Shown here: positions 37,962 to 48,522 of the stretch, piece by piece
Layout: every line of letters begins with the position of its first letter
Position numbering within the stretch: the stretch's first letter is position 1
Source of the DNA: Propionibacterium cyclohexanicum
GTDB lineage: Bacteria; Actinomycetota; Actinomycetes; Propionibacteriales; Propionibacteriaceae
Length of the DNA stretch: 64,000 nt
Reading direction: 5' to 3'
Assembly: GCF_900111365.1 (NCBI RefSeq)
Contig: NZ_FOGZ01000001.1
Span: 124,001-188,000 of the forward strand
Notes under the pieces: generated by a model
Databases searched by the model: none
Told to the model about the DNA's origin: nothing
What the model saw: only the letters and a program-made list of their open reading frames with translations
Program-made: the position numbers and the translations under genes

Positions 37962-38774
37962 ATGGCAATCAAGGCCGCCGATGTCAAGAAGCTGCGCGAC
38001 GCCACCGGCGCGGGCATGATGGACGCGAAGAAGGCCCTCACCGAGGCAGATGGCGATTTCGAGAAGGCCATCGAGATCCTGCGGGTCACCGGTGCCGCGA
38101 AGGCCGCGAAGCGGGCAGGCCGCGAGGCGACCAACGGATTGGTCGCCAGCGTCGGCAACGCGCTCATCCAGCTGGCTTCCGAGACCGACTTCGTCGCCAA
38201 GAACGCCGAGTTCATCGCCCTGGGCGATGCCATCGCCACGGCAGTCGACCAGGCCAAGGCCGATGACCTGAACCAGGCGCTCGCCCTCCCGCTCGACGGC
38301 GGGCACACGGTGGAGGAGTCGGTCAACGAGCTGGTCGCGAAGATCGGCGAGAAGATCGAGCTGTCCCATGTGGCCTACCTGCCCGGCGCGATCGATGTCT
38401 ATCTGCACCGGCGCAACCCCGACCTCCCGCCCCAGGTGGGCGTGGCGGTGGCTTACGAGGGTGACGCCCCGGAGTTCGTGCACAGCGTCGCCCTGCAGAT
38501 CGCCTCGATGAGCCCCAGCTATCTCAGCTCCGACGACGTTCCCGAGGACGTTCTGGAGAAGGAGCGCCGGATTGCCGAGGAGACCGCGCGCGAGGAGGGC
38601 AAGCCCGAGAAGATCATCCCGCGCATCGTCGAGGGACGCCTCAACGGCTTCTTCAAGGACGCCTGCCTCCTCGACCAGCCGAGCATTGCCGACGAGAAGA
38701 AGACGATCTCCACGTTGGCCAAGGAGAACGGCGTGACGATCACCCGCTTCGAGCGGTTCTCCGCAGGCGCCTGA
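37962..38774 (+). CDS. tsf: Elongation factor Ts
   Basis: 270 residues. It regenerates EF-Tu-GTP. The N-terminal UBA-like domain AADVKKLRDATGAGMMDAKKALTEADGDFEKAIEILR is followed by LIQLASETDFVAKNAEFIALG, which contains the TDFV EF-Tu contact. The C-terminal subdomain ends NGVTITRFERFSAG. GAGGAA lies 12 nt before the ATG. Confidence 0.97.
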   Translation: MAIKAADVKKLRDATGAGMMDAKKALTEADGDFEKAIEILRVTGAAKAAKRAGREATNGLVASVGNALIQLASETDFVAKNAEFIALGDAIATAVDQAKADDLNQALALPLDGGHTVEESVNELVAKIGEKIELSHVAYLPGAIDVYLHRRNPDLPPQVGVAVAYEGDAPEFVHSVALQIASMSPSYLSSDDVPEDVLEKERRIAEETAREEGKPEKIIPRIVEGRLNGFFKDACLLDQPSIADEKKTISTLAKENGVTITRFERFSAGA

Positions 38775-38810
38775 GTTTCACCAGCACCGATCCCGACGCG
38801 TTCGGGATGG

Positions 38811-38834
38811 ATCCCCCGCCAGCTGGCGGGGGAT
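38811..38834 (+). terminator. Perfect palindrome after tsf
   Basis: The half-site ATCCCCCGCCAG is followed immediately by its reverse complement CTGGCGGGGGAT, with no spacer. It starts 37 bp after the tsf stop and could form a very stable hairpin, so it is a probable terminator, although no U-run follows. Confidence 0.65.
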
Positions 38835-38871
38835 TCGCTGCATTGGGGGCGCTTCGCTGCATTGGGGGCGG
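38834..38871 (+). repeat. 19-bp tandem duplication after the tsf palindrome
   Basis: TTCGCTGCATTGGGGGCG plus one variable base (C, then G) occurs twice, then TTCGC begins a third copy. Confidence 0.85.
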
Positions 38872-39059
38872 TTCGCGCACAGCACGGCAGCCGGGAAGGC
38901 GGGTGCCCGGCGGGTCGGGGATGGGCGACCGGGGCGATGGCGACCACTGTGGTGGTGCGCACCTGGTGTGGCCAGGCGCGACCCCTGGGGCCAGGCGCAA
39001 GCCTTGGGGCCGAGTTGGGCTGCCGCCGTGCGGGCGGCAGCCCCGGTGGCCGTTCAGGC

Positions 39060-39065
39060 TAGAGT
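39060..39065 (+). promoter_or_regulatory. Putative -10 of pyrH
   Basis: TAGAGT fits TANNNT and would start transcription near 39072, giving a ~40 nt leader with AGGAGG before the GTG. A perfect hairpin (39020-39040) lies in the -35 region. Confidence 0.45.
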
Positions 39066-39110
39066 GTCCTCAGCACCACGCCAGGGGAAGCCATCATCCA
39101 GGAGGACCAC

Positions 39111-39824
39111 GTGCCCGAGCCGTTCCATCGCGTACTTCTCAAGCTCTCCGGGGAGGCTTTCGGCAATGGGAAGCTCGGGGTGGACCCACTGGTCGTCGAT
39201 GCGATCGCCCAGCAGATCGCGCGGGTGAACAAGGCTGGTATCCAGCTGTCCATCGTCGTCGGCGGCGGCAACTACTTCAGGGGCGCAGAGCTGCAGCAGG
39301 GCGGGATGGACCGCGATCGTGCCGACTACATGGGAATGCTCGGCACGGTGATGAACTCGCTGGCCTTGCAGGATTTCTGTGAGAAGGAGGGTGTGCCCAC
39401 CCGGGTACAGACCGCCATCACGATGGGACAGGTCGCCGAGCCCTATATTCCTCGCCGCGCCGAGCGTCACATGGAGAAGGGCAGAGTCGTCATCTTCGGA
39501 GCAGGCTCGGGCATGCCCTATTTCTCCACCGACACCGTGGCCGCCCAGCGCGCTCTGGAAATCGGTGCTGAGATATTGCTCATGGGCAAGAACGGCGTCG
39601 ACGGGGTCTATGACTGCGACCCGCGCGTGCATGCCGACGCGACGATGTTCGAGACGCTGAGCTATGACGAGTTCCTGGCCAAGGACCTCAAGGTCGCCGA
39701 TGCAACGGCGGTGAGCCTGGCCCGCGACAACAAACTGAACATGGTCTTCTTCAACTTGGACGATCCCGACAACATCATGCGAGCCGTCCGGGGGGAGAAG
39801 ATCGGCACCCTGGTGCACTACTGA
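39111..39824 (+). CDS. pyrH: UMP kinase
   Basis: 237 residues. It phosphorylates UMP to [65 protein letters not shown] and [22 protein letters not shown] are the bacterial UMP kinase motifs. The GTG at 39111 has AGGAGG 7 nt upstream. It begins the pyrH-frr-cdsA-rlmN run. Confidence 0.98.
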   Translation: MPEPFHRVLLKLSGEAFGNGKLGVDPLVVDAIAQQIARVNKAGIQLSIVVGGGNYFRGAELQQGGMDRDRADYMGMLGTVMNSLALQDFCEKEGVPTRVQTAITMGQVAEPYIPRRAERHMEKGRVVIFGAGSGMPYFSTDTVAAQRALEIGAEILLMGKNGVDGVYDCDPRVHADATMFETLSYDEFLAKDLKVADATAVSLARDNKLNMVFFNLDDPDNIMRAVRGEKIGTLVHY

Positions 39825-39854
39825 CCGCGCGCCGCACCACCCGAAAGGACGACA

Positions 39855-40412
39855 GTGACCACCGACATCATCAATGGCGCCGAGGCGAATATGAAGGGCA
39901 CCATCGCGTTTGCCCGCGAGGACTTCGCGACGATCCGTACCGGACGCGCGAATCCGGCCATGTTCAGCAAGCTCGAGGCGCTCTACTATGACACCCCGAC
40001 CCCCTTGCAGCAGCTCGCCAGCTTCAGCTCTCCCGAGCCCCGTACGATGCTCATCACCCCCTACGACAAGACCGCGCTGGGAGCCATCGAGAAGGCCATC
40101 CGCGATTCCGACCTGGGGGTCAACCCGGCCAGCGACGGCGTCGCAATCCGCTGCGTGCTGCCCGAGCTCACCGAAGAGCGCCGCCGGGACTACATCAAGA
40201 TGGTCCGCGCCAAGGGCGAGGAGGCCCGCGTCCAGATACGTGGCCATCGCCGCCACGCCATGGAGCAGATCAAGAAGAAGGAGAAGGACAAGGAGATCGG
40301 CGAGGACGACGCCAGGCATGCGGAGAAGAGCCTGGACAGCCTGACCAAGAAGTATGTCGACGAGATTGACAAGCTGCTCAAGGCCAAAGAGACCGAGCTG
40401 TTGGCGGTCTGA
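39855..40412 (+). CDS. frr: Ribosome recycling factor
   Basis: 185 residues. It splits post-termination ribosomes with [48 protein letters not shown] is characteristic, as is the C-terminal coiled coil ([40 protein letters not shown]). The start is GTG with AAAGGA upstream. Confidence 0.98.
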   Translation: MTTDIINGAEANMKGTIAFAREDFATIRTGRANPAMFSKLEALYYDTPTPLQQLASFSSPEPRTMLITPYDKTALGAIEKAIRDSDLGVNPASDGVAIRCVLPELTEERRRDYIKMVRAKGEEARVQIRGHRRHAMEQIKKKEKDKEIGEDDARHAEKSLDSLTKKYVDEIDKLLKAKETELLAV

Positions 40413-40417
40413 GGCAG

Positions 40418-41260
40418 ATGACCACCACGCGCCGTACGGGCCGCAATCTCCCCGTGGCCGTCGCCACCGGGCTCGTATTGGGCCTCGTGGTGGTTGCCAC
40501 CTTGGTGTGGTGGAACTGGGGATTCGTCCTGTTCGCCTCGCTGGGCCTGACGCTCGGCGTGTGGGAGGTCTGCGGGGCGCTCGAGCGCTGCGGCATGCAC
40601 CCGGCGCGTTGGCCGCTGCTCATCGGTACGCCGCTCGTCATGGTCGGTTCCTATGCAGCAGGCCAGCACAGCGGCGAACCCAAGGACGCCCAGTGGATCA
40701 TCCTCGGCGGCCTGGCGCTCATGATGATCGCCTCACTGTTCGTACGGATCCCGGGCGGGACCAAGGGCTTCGTCACCGATGCCGCCGCGAGTGCGTTCGT
40801 CATCGGCTATCTTCCCCTGCTCGGCTCCGCGGTGGCGCTCATGCTGGCAGGCAACAACGGTGCAGCCCGGATCCTGTGCTTCATCGTCTGCCCGATCGCC
40901 TGCGATACCGGGGCCTATGCCTTCGGCTCGCTGTTCGGACGCCACAAGATGGCGCCGTCGATTTCCCCGGCCAAGAGCTGGGAGGGCTTCGCCGGTGGCA
41001 TTGTGCTCGCGATGATCGTCGGCGCGATCACCGTGCACCTGGTGCTCCATGCCCCGATCTGGGTGGGAATCGTGCTGGGGCTCGTAGTCGGTTGCACTGG
41101 TGTGCTGGGCGATCTGGTGGAATCCGCGATCAAGCGCGACGCTGGACTCAAGGACATGAGCCATCTGCTGCCCGGTCATGGCGGGGTGATGGACAGGCTC
41201 GACTCGCTGCTCGTCGCCGCCCCGGCGGCTTGGCTCGTGATGTACCTTCTCGTGGTGTGA
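40418..41260 (+). CDS. cdsA: Phosphatidate cytidylyltransferase (CDP-diglyceride synthase)
   Basis: 280 residues, with about 7-8 membrane helices starting near residue 10. It makes CDP-diacylglycerol for phospholipid synthesis. The family signature near the C-terminus is [62 protein letters not shown] also matches CdsA. It starts 5 bp after frr and its stop overlaps rlmN by GTGA. Confidence 0.96.
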   Translation: MTTTRRTGRNLPVAVATGLVLGLVVVATLVWWNWGFVLFASLGLTLGVWEVCGALERCGMHPARWPLLIGTPLVMVGSYAAGQHSGEPKDAQWIILGGLALMMIASLFVRIPGGTKGFVTDAAASAFVIGYLPLLGSAVALMLAGNNGAARILCFIVCPIACDTGAYAFGSLFGRHKMAPSISPAKSWEGFAGGIVLAMIVGAITVHLVLHAPIWVGIVLGLVVGCTGVLGDLVESAIKRDAGLKDMSHLLPGHGGVMDRLDSLLVAAPAAWLVMYLLVV

Positions 41261-42393
41261 CGCAGGCATCCCCGACACTGAGCATTGAGCGCATCATGTC
41301 CACCGGCCCCGGGCGGCGCCCGCCGCGGCACTGGATGGATCTTGGCGTGCAGGAGCGCCGCGATGCCGTCGTGGCGATGGGGATGCCCGCGTACCGTGCC
41401 CGCCAGATCTCGACCCACTGGTTCAGCAGGCTCGAGGACGACCCGCGCAGCTGGTCCGATCTGCCCGCCGCGCACCGCGAGGAGATGGCCCTCAGGCTGT
41501 TCCCCCGGCTGCTCGAACCCATCGGCGAGTACCGTGCCGACGCAGGCCAGACGCTCAAGACGGCGTGGCGGCTGCACGACGGCGCGATCGTCGAATCGGT
41601 CCTCATGCGCTACCCGCACCGCGTGACCATGTGCATCAGCTCCGAGGCCGGATGCGCCATGAACTGCCCCTTCTGCGCCACCGGTCAAGGTGGCCTGCAA
41701 CGCAACCTGTCGACCGCGGAAATCGTCGGCCAGGTGCTCGATGGCGCCCGGCGGCTCGCCACCGGGCAGATCCCCGGGGGCCCGGCACGGGTCAGCAATG
41801 TGGTGTTCATGGGCATGGGTGAGCCGATGGCCAATTTCAAGGCGGTCCTGGCGGCAGTGCGCGAGTTGACATGCCCCGAGCCCGATGGGCTGGGGATCTC
41901 GGCACGAGGCCTCACCGTCTCGACGATCGGAATGGTGCCGCGTGTCGACGAGCTGGCCCAGACCGGTATCCCGGTCACGCTCGCGGTCTCGCTGCACGCC
42001 CCCGACGACGAGCTGCGCAACGAACTCGTGCCGCTCAACCAGCACTTCGACATCGATGCCGTGCTCGACGCTGCCTGGAACTATGCGAACGTCACCCGCC
42101 GACGGGTCTCCATCGAATACGCCCTCATCAAGGACATCAACGACCAGACCTGGCGAGCCGATCTGCTGGCCCGCCGGCTCAAGGCACGGGGCGACTGGGG
42201 CTGGTTCCATGTGAACCTCATCCCGCTCAATCCCACACCCGGCTCCAAGTGGACAGCCTCGCGCCGCGAGGACGAACAGAACTTCATCCTCCATCTGGAA
42301 CGTCACGGCGTGCCGGTGACCTTGCGCGACACCAGGGGCCGCGAGATCGACGGCGCCTGCGGTCAGCTCGCGGCCAACCTCGGCTCACGCTGA
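41257..42393 (+). CDS. rlmN: 23S rRNA/tRNA adenine-C2 methyltransferase RlmN
   Basis: 378 residues. Radical SAM enzyme methylating A2503 of 23S rRNA and A37 of some tRNAs. The cluster motif is CAMNCPFC (C-x3-C-x2-C). [23 protein letters not shown] and [20 protein letters not shown] follow. The C-terminal methyl-carrying Cys is in DGACGQLA. The GTG at 41257 overlaps the cdsA stop; ATG 41296 is a possible internal start. The [4Fe-4S] cluster makes it a client of the SUF system. Confidence 0.96.
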   Translation: MTQASPTLSIERIMSTGPGRRPPRHWMDLGVQERRDAVVAMGMPAYRARQISTHWFSRLEDDPRSWSDLPAAHREEMALRLFPRLLEPIGEYRADAGQTLKTAWRLHDGAIVESVLMRYPHRVTMCISSEAGCAMNCPFCATGQGGLQRNLSTAEIVGQVLDGARRLATGQIPGGPARVSNVVFMGMGEPMANFKAVLAAVRELTCPEPDGLGISARGLTVSTIGMVPRVDELAQTGIPVTLAVSLHAPDDELRNELVPLNQHFDIDAVLDAAWNYANVTRRRVSIEYALIKDINDQTWRADLLARRLKARGDWGWFHVNLIPLNPTPGSKWTASRREDEQNFILHLERHGVPVTLRDTRGREIDGACGQLAANLGSR

Positions 42394-42475
42394 CCGTGCC
42401 GGCGCTCGGCGCCGCGAGTACGCCGGGATCGGCGAATTGCCGGGTGCCGGTGCGGGTCCCCGACGGTGTCACGGG

Positions 42476-42481
42476 CATAAT
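42476..42481 (+). promoter_or_regulatory. Putative -10 of dxr (leaderless)
   Basis: CATAAT ends 6 nt before the GTG at 42488. No Shine-Dalgarno is seen. Confidence 0.5.
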
Positions 42482-42487
42482 CGCAGC

Positions 42488-43669
42488 GTGCGAGATGTGG
42501 TGCTGTTGGGAAGTACGGGCTCGATCGGTACGCAGGCCTGCGAGGTGATCGCAGGCCGTCGCAACGATTTCCGGCTCGTCGCCCTGGGAGCCCACGGAGA
42601 TCACCTCGCCGAATTGGCTCGTCAGGCGGTGCGTTTCGATGTGCCCCTGGTCGGTATCGCCCAGCCAGGCCTGGAGGATGCCTTCTGGGCCGAGTTCGCG
42701 GCGGCCGGCGGTGGCCGGCGTCCCGAGCTGAGGTGCGGTCCACAGGCCAATGCCGCACTCGCGGCATCGCCGGCGGACGTCGTGCTCAACGCCATCACCG
42801 GTTCGGCCGGCCTGCTCGCCACATTGGCGACCCTGCGAGCCGGCACCACGCTGGCGCTGGCCAACAAGGAGTCACTGGTCATCGGGGGTCGGCTCGTCAC
42901 CGAGGCGGCTGCCCCCGGGCAGCTCGTCGCGGTCGATTCGGAGCACTCGGCCTTCGCCCAGTGTCTGCGCGGCGGCGGGCACCGCGAGGTGCGCCGGCTC
43001 ATACTGACCGCCTCAGGCGGTCCCTTCCGCGGCATGAGCCGAGCCCAGCTGCGCGATGTCACGCCCGACCAGGCGCTGGCCCATCCCACCTGGCGGATGG
43101 GCCGGGTCATCACCATCAACTCCGCGACCCTCGTCAACAAGGGCCTGGAGCTGCTGGAGGCGGCGCTGCTCTACGACGTCGGCCTCGACGACATCCAGGT
43201 GGTCGTCCACCCCCAGTCGATCGTCCATTCGGGAGTCGAGTTCTGCGACGGGGCAACCATCCTGCAGGCCTCCCCGCCCGACATGAAATTGCCGATCGGT
43301 CTGGCCCTCACCTGGCCGGCGCGGATGCCGGACGTGGCCAGCGCGTGTGACTGGACCCGTGCGGCGAACTGGACCTTCGAGCCCTTGGATTCGAGCAGCT
43401 TCCCGGCCGTCGAGCTGGCCCGCGAGGCAGGACGCTCGGGGGGCACCGCCCCGGCTGTGCTCAATGGCGCGAACGAGGTATGCGTCGATGCCTTCTGCGC
43501 CGGGCAGATCGGCTTCCTCGACATCGCCGAGACGATCGGCGAGGTGCTCGACCGTCACCTGGGCACCGGCCACCGCAACGACGCGCAGCTGAGCGTCGAC
43601 GAGGTGCTCGAGGCGGATCGGTGGGCCCGCGCACATGCCCGGGAACTGTGCGATCGCCGGTCTCGATAA
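42488..43669 (+). CDS. dxr: 1-deoxy-D-xylulose 5-phosphate reductoisomerase
   Basis: 393 residues. It converts DXP to MEP in isoprenoid synthesis. [18 protein letters not shown] is the NADPH site, [11 protein letters not shown] supplies metal/substrate contacts, [12 protein letters not shown] carries the metal Glu, TASGGPFRG is the flexible loop, and [27 protein letters not shown] is diagnostic. The GTG at 42488 is supported by the leaderless promoter. In many Actinobacteria an M50 protease gene (rip1/rseP) separates dxr from ispG; here it is absent. Confidence 0.96.
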   Translation: MRDVVLLGSTGSIGTQACEVIAGRRNDFRLVALGAHGDHLAELARQAVRFDVPLVGIAQPGLEDAFWAEFAAAGGGRRPELRCGPQANAALAASPADVVLNAITGSAGLLATLATLRAGTTLALANKESLVIGGRLVTEAAAPGQLVAVDSEHSAFAQCLRGGGHREVRRLILTASGGPFRGMSRAQLRDVTPDQALAHPTWRMGRVITINSATLVNKGLELLEAALLYDVGLDDIQVVVHPQSIVHSGVEFCDGATILQASPPDMKLPIGLALTWPARMPDVASACDWTRAANWTFEPLDSSSFPAVELAREAGRSGGTAPAVLNGANEVCVDAFCAGQIGFLDIAETIGEVLDRHLGTGHRNDAQLSVDEVLEADRWARAHARELCDRRSR

Positions 43670-43737
43670 GGGCGGTTCCGTCGAGGACATGTCCGGCGAC
43701 AGCGGTCGGGAGGGACGAGGCATTGGGCGGTTCGGGT

Positions 43738-43743
43738 TACCCT
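43738..43743 (+). promoter_or_regulatory. Putative -10 of ispG (leaderless)
   Basis: TACCCT ends 6 nt before the ATG at 43750. It is the same hexamer as upstream of the TrmH-family gene. Confidence 0.5.
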
Positions 43744-43749
43744 GAGTCC

Positions 43750-44889
43750 ATGGCCGACATTTCCGTCACGCCCGTCAGGAACCCACCGACGGTGGCGACG
43801 CGCCGCAAGACCCGCAAGATTCACTGTGGAAAAGTCGACGTTGGTGGCGACGCGCCCATCTCGGTGCAGTCCATGACGACGACGCTCACAGCCAACATCA
43901 ACGCCACCCTGCAGCAGATCGCCCAGCTCACCGCGGCGGGCTGCGACATCGTGCGGGTGGCGGTGCCCAGCCAGGATGACGCCGATGCGCTGGCGGCGAT
44001 CGCCGCGAAGTCGCAGCTGCCTGTCGTCGCCGACATCCACTTCAACCCGAAGTATGTCTTCGCGGCCATTGAGGCCGGTTGCGCCGGGGTGCGGGTGAAC
44101 CCGGGGAACATCAAGGCCTTCGACGACCGCATCGCCGACATCGCGAAGGCAGCCACCGAGCACGGCACCGGGCTGCGGATCGGTATCAACGCCGGGTCCC
44201 TGGACAAGCGGCTTGCCGGGATGTACGCGAAGGATCCGGCCGGTGCGCTCGTCGCGTCGGCACTCAATGAGGCGAAGCTCTTCGAGGACGTCGGCTTCCG
44301 CGACTTCGCCATTTCCGTCAAGCACCACGATCCGGTCATCATGGTGCAGGCCTACCGGCGGCTGTCCGAGGTGTGCGACTATCCGCTCCACCTGGGGGTC
44401 ACCGAGGCCGGACCGGCGTTCCAGGGCACCATCAAGTCCGCCACGGCCTTCGGCGCCCTGCTGGCCGAGGGCATCGGAGACACGATCCGTGTCTCGCTGA
44501 GCGCCGATCCCGTCCAGGAGGTGAAGGTCGGCGTCAAGATCCTCGAGGCCTTCAACCTGCGCCCCCGACAGTTCGAGATCGTGAGCTGCCCCAGCTGTGG
44601 TCGCGCCCAGGTCGACGTGTACTCGCTCGCCGAGCAGGTCACCGAGGGGCTGAAGGACATGACGGTCCCGATCCGCGTGGCGGTCATGGGATGCGTCGTC
44701 AACGGTCCGGGCGAGGCACGTGAGGCCGACCTCGGGGTGGCCTCGGGCAACGGCAAGGGCCAGATCATCGTGAAGGGCAAGGTCATCAAGACCGTCCCCG
44801 AGGACGAGATCGTCGCCACCCTCATCGAAGAGGCCAACCGGATCGCCGCCGACTTCCCGGACGAGGGTTCGCCGCAGGTCCTGGTCTGA
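43750..44889 (+). CDS. ispG: 4-hydroxy-3-methylbut-2-en-1-yl diphosphate synthase (flavodoxin)
   Basis: 379 residues. A [4Fe-4S] enzyme reducing MEcPP to HMBPP in the MEP pathway. [25 protein letters not shown] begins the TIM barrel, [30 protein letters not shown] is typical, [12 protein letters not shown] gives C-x2-C, and [10 protein letters not shown] gives the third cluster Cys. The ATG at 43750 starts the recognisable protein and has a leaderless promoter. The stop overlaps the GNAT gene by one base. Confidence 0.97.
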   Translation: MADISVTPVRNPPTVATRRKTRKIHCGKVDVGGDAPISVQSMTTTLTANINATLQQIAQLTAAGCDIVRVAVPSQDDADALAAIAAKSQLPVVADIHFNPKYVFAAIEAGCAGVRVNPGNIKAFDDRIADIAKAATEHGTGLRIGINAGSLDKRLAGMYAKDPAGALVASALNEAKLFEDVGFRDFAISVKHHDPVIMVQAYRRLSEVCDYPLHLGVTEAGPAFQGTIKSATAFGALLAEGIGDTIRVSLSADPVQEVKVGVKILEAFNLRPRQFEIVSCPSCGRAQVDVYSLAEQVTEGLKDMTVPIRVAVMGCVVNGPGEAREADLGVASGNGKGQIIVKGKVIKTVPEDEIVATLIEEANRIAADFPDEGSPQVLV

Positions 44890-45731
44890 TGTCCGGGCGC
44901 GTCCGTGCCCTGAGCCAGCGGGATCTGGCTTCGGCACGCGCTGTGCTGGACGGTCATCCGGTGCGCAACGTCTTTGTGAGCTCGCGGCTGGACATCGGTG
45001 GCCTCAATCCTGCGGCCCTGGGATGCAAGGTCTACGGTTTCGAGCGCGACGGCGAACTCGTGGCACTGTGCTACGCGGGCTCCAACATCGTGCCGATCGG
45101 TGACGATGAGGAGGCCCTCGACGGCTTCGCCGGGAGGTTCGGCCCGCATCGGTTCTCCCAGTCGATCATGGGGGCGGCCGATGCCGTGATGGGACTGCAC
45201 CGGCGGCTCGTGGCACGCTGGGGCGCCGAATGGTCCGCGGTCCGGGAGCTCAGGGCTCACCAGCCGCTCATGGTCATCGAGGGCCAGTCGCCGCTGGCTC
45301 CCGATCTTCGCGTCCAACCTGCCCGGATGGAGTTCTTCGACGCCTATTTCCACGCTGCGGTGCGGATGCACACCGAGGAGGTCGGTGTCTCGCCATTGGA
45401 TCCCAGCCATGGATACGAGAGCTTCGTCATGGGCCTGATCCGCTCGGGGCGGGCTTTCGCAGGCTACAACGAGGACTCCGGGCGGGTGTGGTTCAAGGCC
45501 GACATCGGCTGCGCGCATGGGAGGGTCTGTCAGATCCAGGGGGTGTGGATCGACCCGGAGCTGCGCGGCAGGGGACTGTCGGCACCGGCGATGGCCCAGG
45601 TGGTGCGGCTGTGCCGCGGCACCTTTCCGGTCGTCTCGCTGTACGTGAACGACTTCAACACCAGGGCGCGCCGGCTCTATGAGCACGTGGGCTTTTCCAC
45701 CGTGGACGAGCTGGCCACGATCCTGTACTGA
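44889..45731 (+). CDS. GNAT-family N-acetyltransferase, two-domain type
   Basis: 280 residues. N-terminal DUF4081-like part (about 1-150) and C-terminal GNAT fold (about 160-280). The acetyl-CoA motif A is IQGVWIDPELRGRGLSAPAMAQV, and the end VSLYVNDFNTRARRLYEHVGF is motif B. It follows ispG with a one-base TGATG overlap, as in mycobacteria (gcpE-GNAT). The substrate is unknown. Confidence 0.88.
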   Translation: MSGRVRALSQRDLASARAVLDGHPVRNVFVSSRLDIGGLNPAALGCKVYGFERDGELVALCYAGSNIVPIGDDEEALDGFAGRFGPHRFSQSIMGAADAVMGLHRRLVARWGAEWSAVRELRAHQPLMVIEGQSPLAPDLRVQPARMEFFDAYFHAAVRMHTEEVGVSPLDPSHGYESFVMGLIRSGRAFAGYNEDSGRVWFKADIGCAHGRVCQIQGVWIDPELRGRGLSAPAMAQVVRLCRGTFPVVSLYVNDFNTRARRLYEHVGFSTVDELATILY

Positions 45732-45744
45732 GCCCGGCGGACAC

Positions 45745-45750
45745 TAGGAT
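45745..45750 (+). promoter_or_regulatory. Putative -10 of proS
   Basis: TAGGAT fits TANNNT; transcription would start near 45757, leaving a leader of about 74 nt. Confidence 0.45.
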
Positions 45751-45830
45751 TGGCCGGGCATGCATTTGTCCCGGCACCGCCCACGGGCCGGCCGTGCTGC
45801 CCTTGCACTGCGTCGAGAAAGGCCTCCTTC

Positions 45831-47603
45831 GTGATAACCCGCATGAGCACGCTCTTCGTCCGGACCCTGCGGGACGATCCCGCCGACGCCGAGATCCCCA
45901 GCCATCGCTATCTGGTCCGGGCCGGCTATGTGCGCCGCGTGGCACCGGGGGTCTATTCGTGGCTGCCGCTGGGCCTCAAGGTGCTGCAGCGTGTCGAGGC
46001 GATCGTGCGCGAAGAGATGAGTGCCATCGGTGCCCAGGAGGTGCTGCTGCCCGCTCTGCTGCCCAAGGAGCCCTACGAGATCTCCCATCGCTGGACCGAG
46101 TATGGGCCGAACCTGTTCCGGCTGACCGATCGCAAGGGCGCCGAGATGCTGCTGGGTCCGACCCATGAGGAGATGTTCACCCTCATGGTCAAGGATCTCT
46201 ACTCGTCGTACAAGGATCTGCCGCTGGTGCTCTACCAGATCCAGAACAAGTACCGCGACGAGGCGCGTCCGCGCGCCGGCATCCTGCGGGGCCGGGAGTT
46301 CGTCATGAAGGACTCCTACTCGTTCGACGTGGACGACGAGGGCCTCGCCGCCAGTTATGCCCTCCACCGCGCGGCCTACATTAAGATCTTCGACCGTCTC
46401 GGATTCGACTACGTCATCGTCAATGCCAATGCCGGGGCAATGGGCGGCTCGGCCTCCGAGGAGTTCCTGGCGATCGCCCGCAACGGCGAGGACACCTTCG
46501 TACGCTCCCCGGGAGGCTACGCCGCCAATGTCGAGGCAGTGCGGATCAACGCTCCAGATCCGGTGCCCTACGATCAGGCCGCGCCGGCTCGCGTCGTCGA
46601 CACCCCTGATGTGCCCACCATCGACACCCTCGTGGCGCTGCTCAACGACTCCTATCCGCGCGAGGACCGGGCCTGGACCGCTGCCGACACCTTGAAGAAC
46701 GTCGTCTTCATGACAGTGGCCCCCGACGGAACCCGTGCCCCGGTGGTCATTGGCCTGCCGGGCGACCGCGAAGTCGATCCGGCCCGCCTCGCGGTGGCCC
46801 TCGCGCCCTGCGAGGTGGAGGCCTTCACCGAGGACGACTTCCGGAACTATCCTCAGCTGGTCAAGGGATATATCGGGCCTGCCCACGAGAATGGGCCCTT
46901 CCTCGGCGAGCGCGGGGCCGCCGCGATCCGCTATCTGCTCGATCCGCGCGTAGTGGCGGGCACGGTCTGGGCCACTGGCGCCAACGAGATCCGCAAGCAT
47001 GTCATCGGGCTGGTGGCCGGGCGTGATTTCACCGCCGACGGGGTGGCCGATGTGGCCGAGATCCGCGAGGGCGACCCGGCACCTGACGGATCGGGTCCGC
47101 TGAGCCTGGCGCGCGGCGTCGAGATGGGGCACATCTTCCAGCTCGGCCGCAAGTACGCGCAGAGCCTCGGACTGAAGGTGCTGGACCGCACCGGGAAGCT
47201 CGTCACGGTGACGATGGGCAGCTACGGCATTGGCGTGTCGCGGGCAGTGGGCATGGTGGCCGAGGCGAACTGCGATGACAAGGGGCTGTGCTGGCCCCGC
47301 GAGCTGGCGCCCTACCAGGTGATGGTCATCGCCACCGGCAAGGGTGAGGAGATCCTCGAACGCGCCACGCAGATCGCCGAGGCGCTGGATGCCCGGGGGG
47401 TGAGCGTGCTGCTCGACGATCGCAAGGCGAGCCCGGGGGTGAAGTTCAACGACGCCGAGCTGCTGGGCATGCCCACCAGCCTTGTCGTCGGGCGTCGCCT
47501 GGCCGAGGGTGTCGTGGAGATCCGCGACCGTCGCAGCGGGGACCGGCGTGAGGTGCCGGTCGACGACGCCGTCGCAGCGGTGCTCACCGAGATCGGGCGG
47601 TGA
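45831..47603 (+). CDS. proS: Prolyl-tRNA synthetase
   Basis: 590 residues, the bacterial-type ProS with an editing insertion (about residues 220-380) between class II motifs 2 and 3. [33 protein letters not shown] starts it; [21 protein letters not shown] is motif 2; [22 protein letters not shown] and [11 protein letters not shown] are motif 3. The GTG at 45831 yields (M)ITRMS, the N-terminus I recall in mycobacterial ProS; ATG 45843 is an alternative. Confidence 0.96.
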   Translation: MITRMSTLFVRTLRDDPADAEIPSHRYLVRAGYVRRVAPGVYSWLPLGLKVLQRVEAIVREEMSAIGAQEVLLPALLPKEPYEISHRWTEYGPNLFRLTDRKGAEMLLGPTHEEMFTLMVKDLYSSYKDLPLVLYQIQNKYRDEARPRAGILRGREFVMKDSYSFDVDDEGLAASYALHRAAYIKIFDRLGFDYVIVNANAGAMGGSASEEFLAIARNGEDTFVRSPGGYAANVEAVRINAPDPVPYDQAAPARVVDTPDVPTIDTLVALLNDSYPREDRAWTAADTLKNVVFMTVAPDGTRAPVVIGLPGDREVDPARLAVALAPCEVEAFTEDDFRNYPQLVKGYIGPAHENGPFLGERGAAAIRYLLDPRVVAGTVWATGANEIRKHVIGLVAGRDFTADGVADVAEIREGDPAPDGSGPLSLARGVEMGHIFQLGRKYAQSLGLKVLDRTGKLVTVTMGSYGIGVSRAVGMVAEANCDDKGLCWPRELAPYQVMVIATGKGEEILERATQIAEALDARGVSVLLDDRKASPGVKFNDAELLGMPTSLVVGRRLAEGVVEIRDRRSGDRREVPVDDAVAAVLTEIGR

Positions 47604-47670
47604 AGCCCCGGCGGGCCCTCGTGGTGGGGCAGCCCGAGCACAGATCGGGAAGCCCGCAGAAGGCATGTCC

Positions 47671-48459
47671 ATGGTCGCATTGAGCGGCTGGGTGCTGGCC
47701 GGTCTCGTCCTCGCAGCCCTGGTGGCCGGCTGGGTGGATGCTGTCGTGGGTGGCGGTGGAATCATCCAGCTGCCCGCGCTGCTCATAGGCTTGCCCGCTG
47801 AGTTGGCAGTGGCCAGCGTCTCGGCCACCAACAAGTTGAGTTCGGTGGCGGGCACTGCGATGGCGGCGGCCAGCTATCTGCGCTCGGTCCCGGTGCGCTG
47901 GCGGGCCGCACTGCCCTTGGTGGTGACCGCCTGGATCGGTTCCTCGGCAGGCGCGCAGTTGGTGCACTTCGTGCCCAGGAAATGGTTCACCCCTGTCGTC
48001 CTGGTCGTTCTGGTCGGCATCGGCATCTACACCGTGCGCCGTCCCGAGCTCGGCCTGCGCCACGCACCGCGACGCGAGGGGGCGGTGTCCTGGTTGTTGC
48101 TCGTGACGATCGGGCTGGTGATCGGCCTGTGGGACGGGCTTATGGGACCCGGCACCGGCTCCTTCCTCATCATCGCTCTGGTGGCGCTGCTCGGCTATGG
48201 CTTCCTGCAGGCCTCCGCGCTCGCCAAGATCGCCAACCTGGCAACCAATCTCGCTGCGCTCGTCGTCTTCTTCGGCAGCGGGCACATCCTGTGGTCGGTC
48301 GGGCTACCGATGGCCCTGGCGAATCTCGTGGGAGGTTGGTTGGGCTCGCGGACCGCCATCCGCTACGGCAGTGCCTTCGTGCGCAAGGTCTTCCTCGTCG
48401 TCGTCGTGGTGATCGGCGTCCGACTGGGCTGGCAGGTGGTCGAGCAGTTCGCGCATTGA
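47671..48459 (+). CDS. TSUP family permease (TauE/SafE-like)
   Basis: 262 residues, with about 8 membrane helices. VAGWVDAVVGGGGIIQLPALLIGLPAELAVASVSATNKLSSVAGT and the second-half repeat GLWDGLMGPGTGSFLIIALVALLGYGFLQASALAKIANLATNL are the two related TSUP halves. Family members move sulfur-containing or other organic anions; the substrate is not determined. AAGG lies 7 nt before ATG 47671; ATG 47665 is the other option. Confidence 0.88.
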   Translation: MVALSGWVLAGLVLAALVAGWVDAVVGGGGIIQLPALLIGLPAELAVASVSATNKLSSVAGTAMAAASYLRSVPVRWRAALPLVVTAWIGSSAGAQLVHFVPRKWFTPVVLVVLVGIGIYTVRRPELGLRHAPRREGAVSWLLLVTIGLVIGLWDGLMGPGTGSFLIIALVALLGYGFLQASALAKIANLATNLAALVVFFGSGHILWSVGLPMALANLVGGWLGSRTAIRYGSAFVRKVFLVVVVVIGVRLGWQVVEQFAH

Positions 48460-48489
48460 GGGTCGCCGGCGGCTCAGCACCGGATCCCA

Positions 48490-48521
48490 GGGGCGCGATG
48501 AATCCCGGGGGGCGCGATGAA
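48490..48521 (+). repeat. 14-bp direct repeat after the TSUP gene
   Basis: GGGGCGCGATGAAT occurs at 48490-48503 and 48508-48521 (18 bp period). It lies 3' of two convergent genes. Confidence 0.8.
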
Positions 48522-48522
48522 T

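Larger units (their letters stand above)
38775..39110 (+). other. Intergenic region tsf-pyrH (336 bp)
   Basis: No gene was recognised. It contains a 24-bp palindrome (38811-38834), a 19-bp tandem duplication (38834-38871), two copies of GGCCAGGCGC, a perfect 8-bp hairpin CTGCCGCC/GGCGGCAG (39020-39040) and the pyrH -10. Confidence 0.7.
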
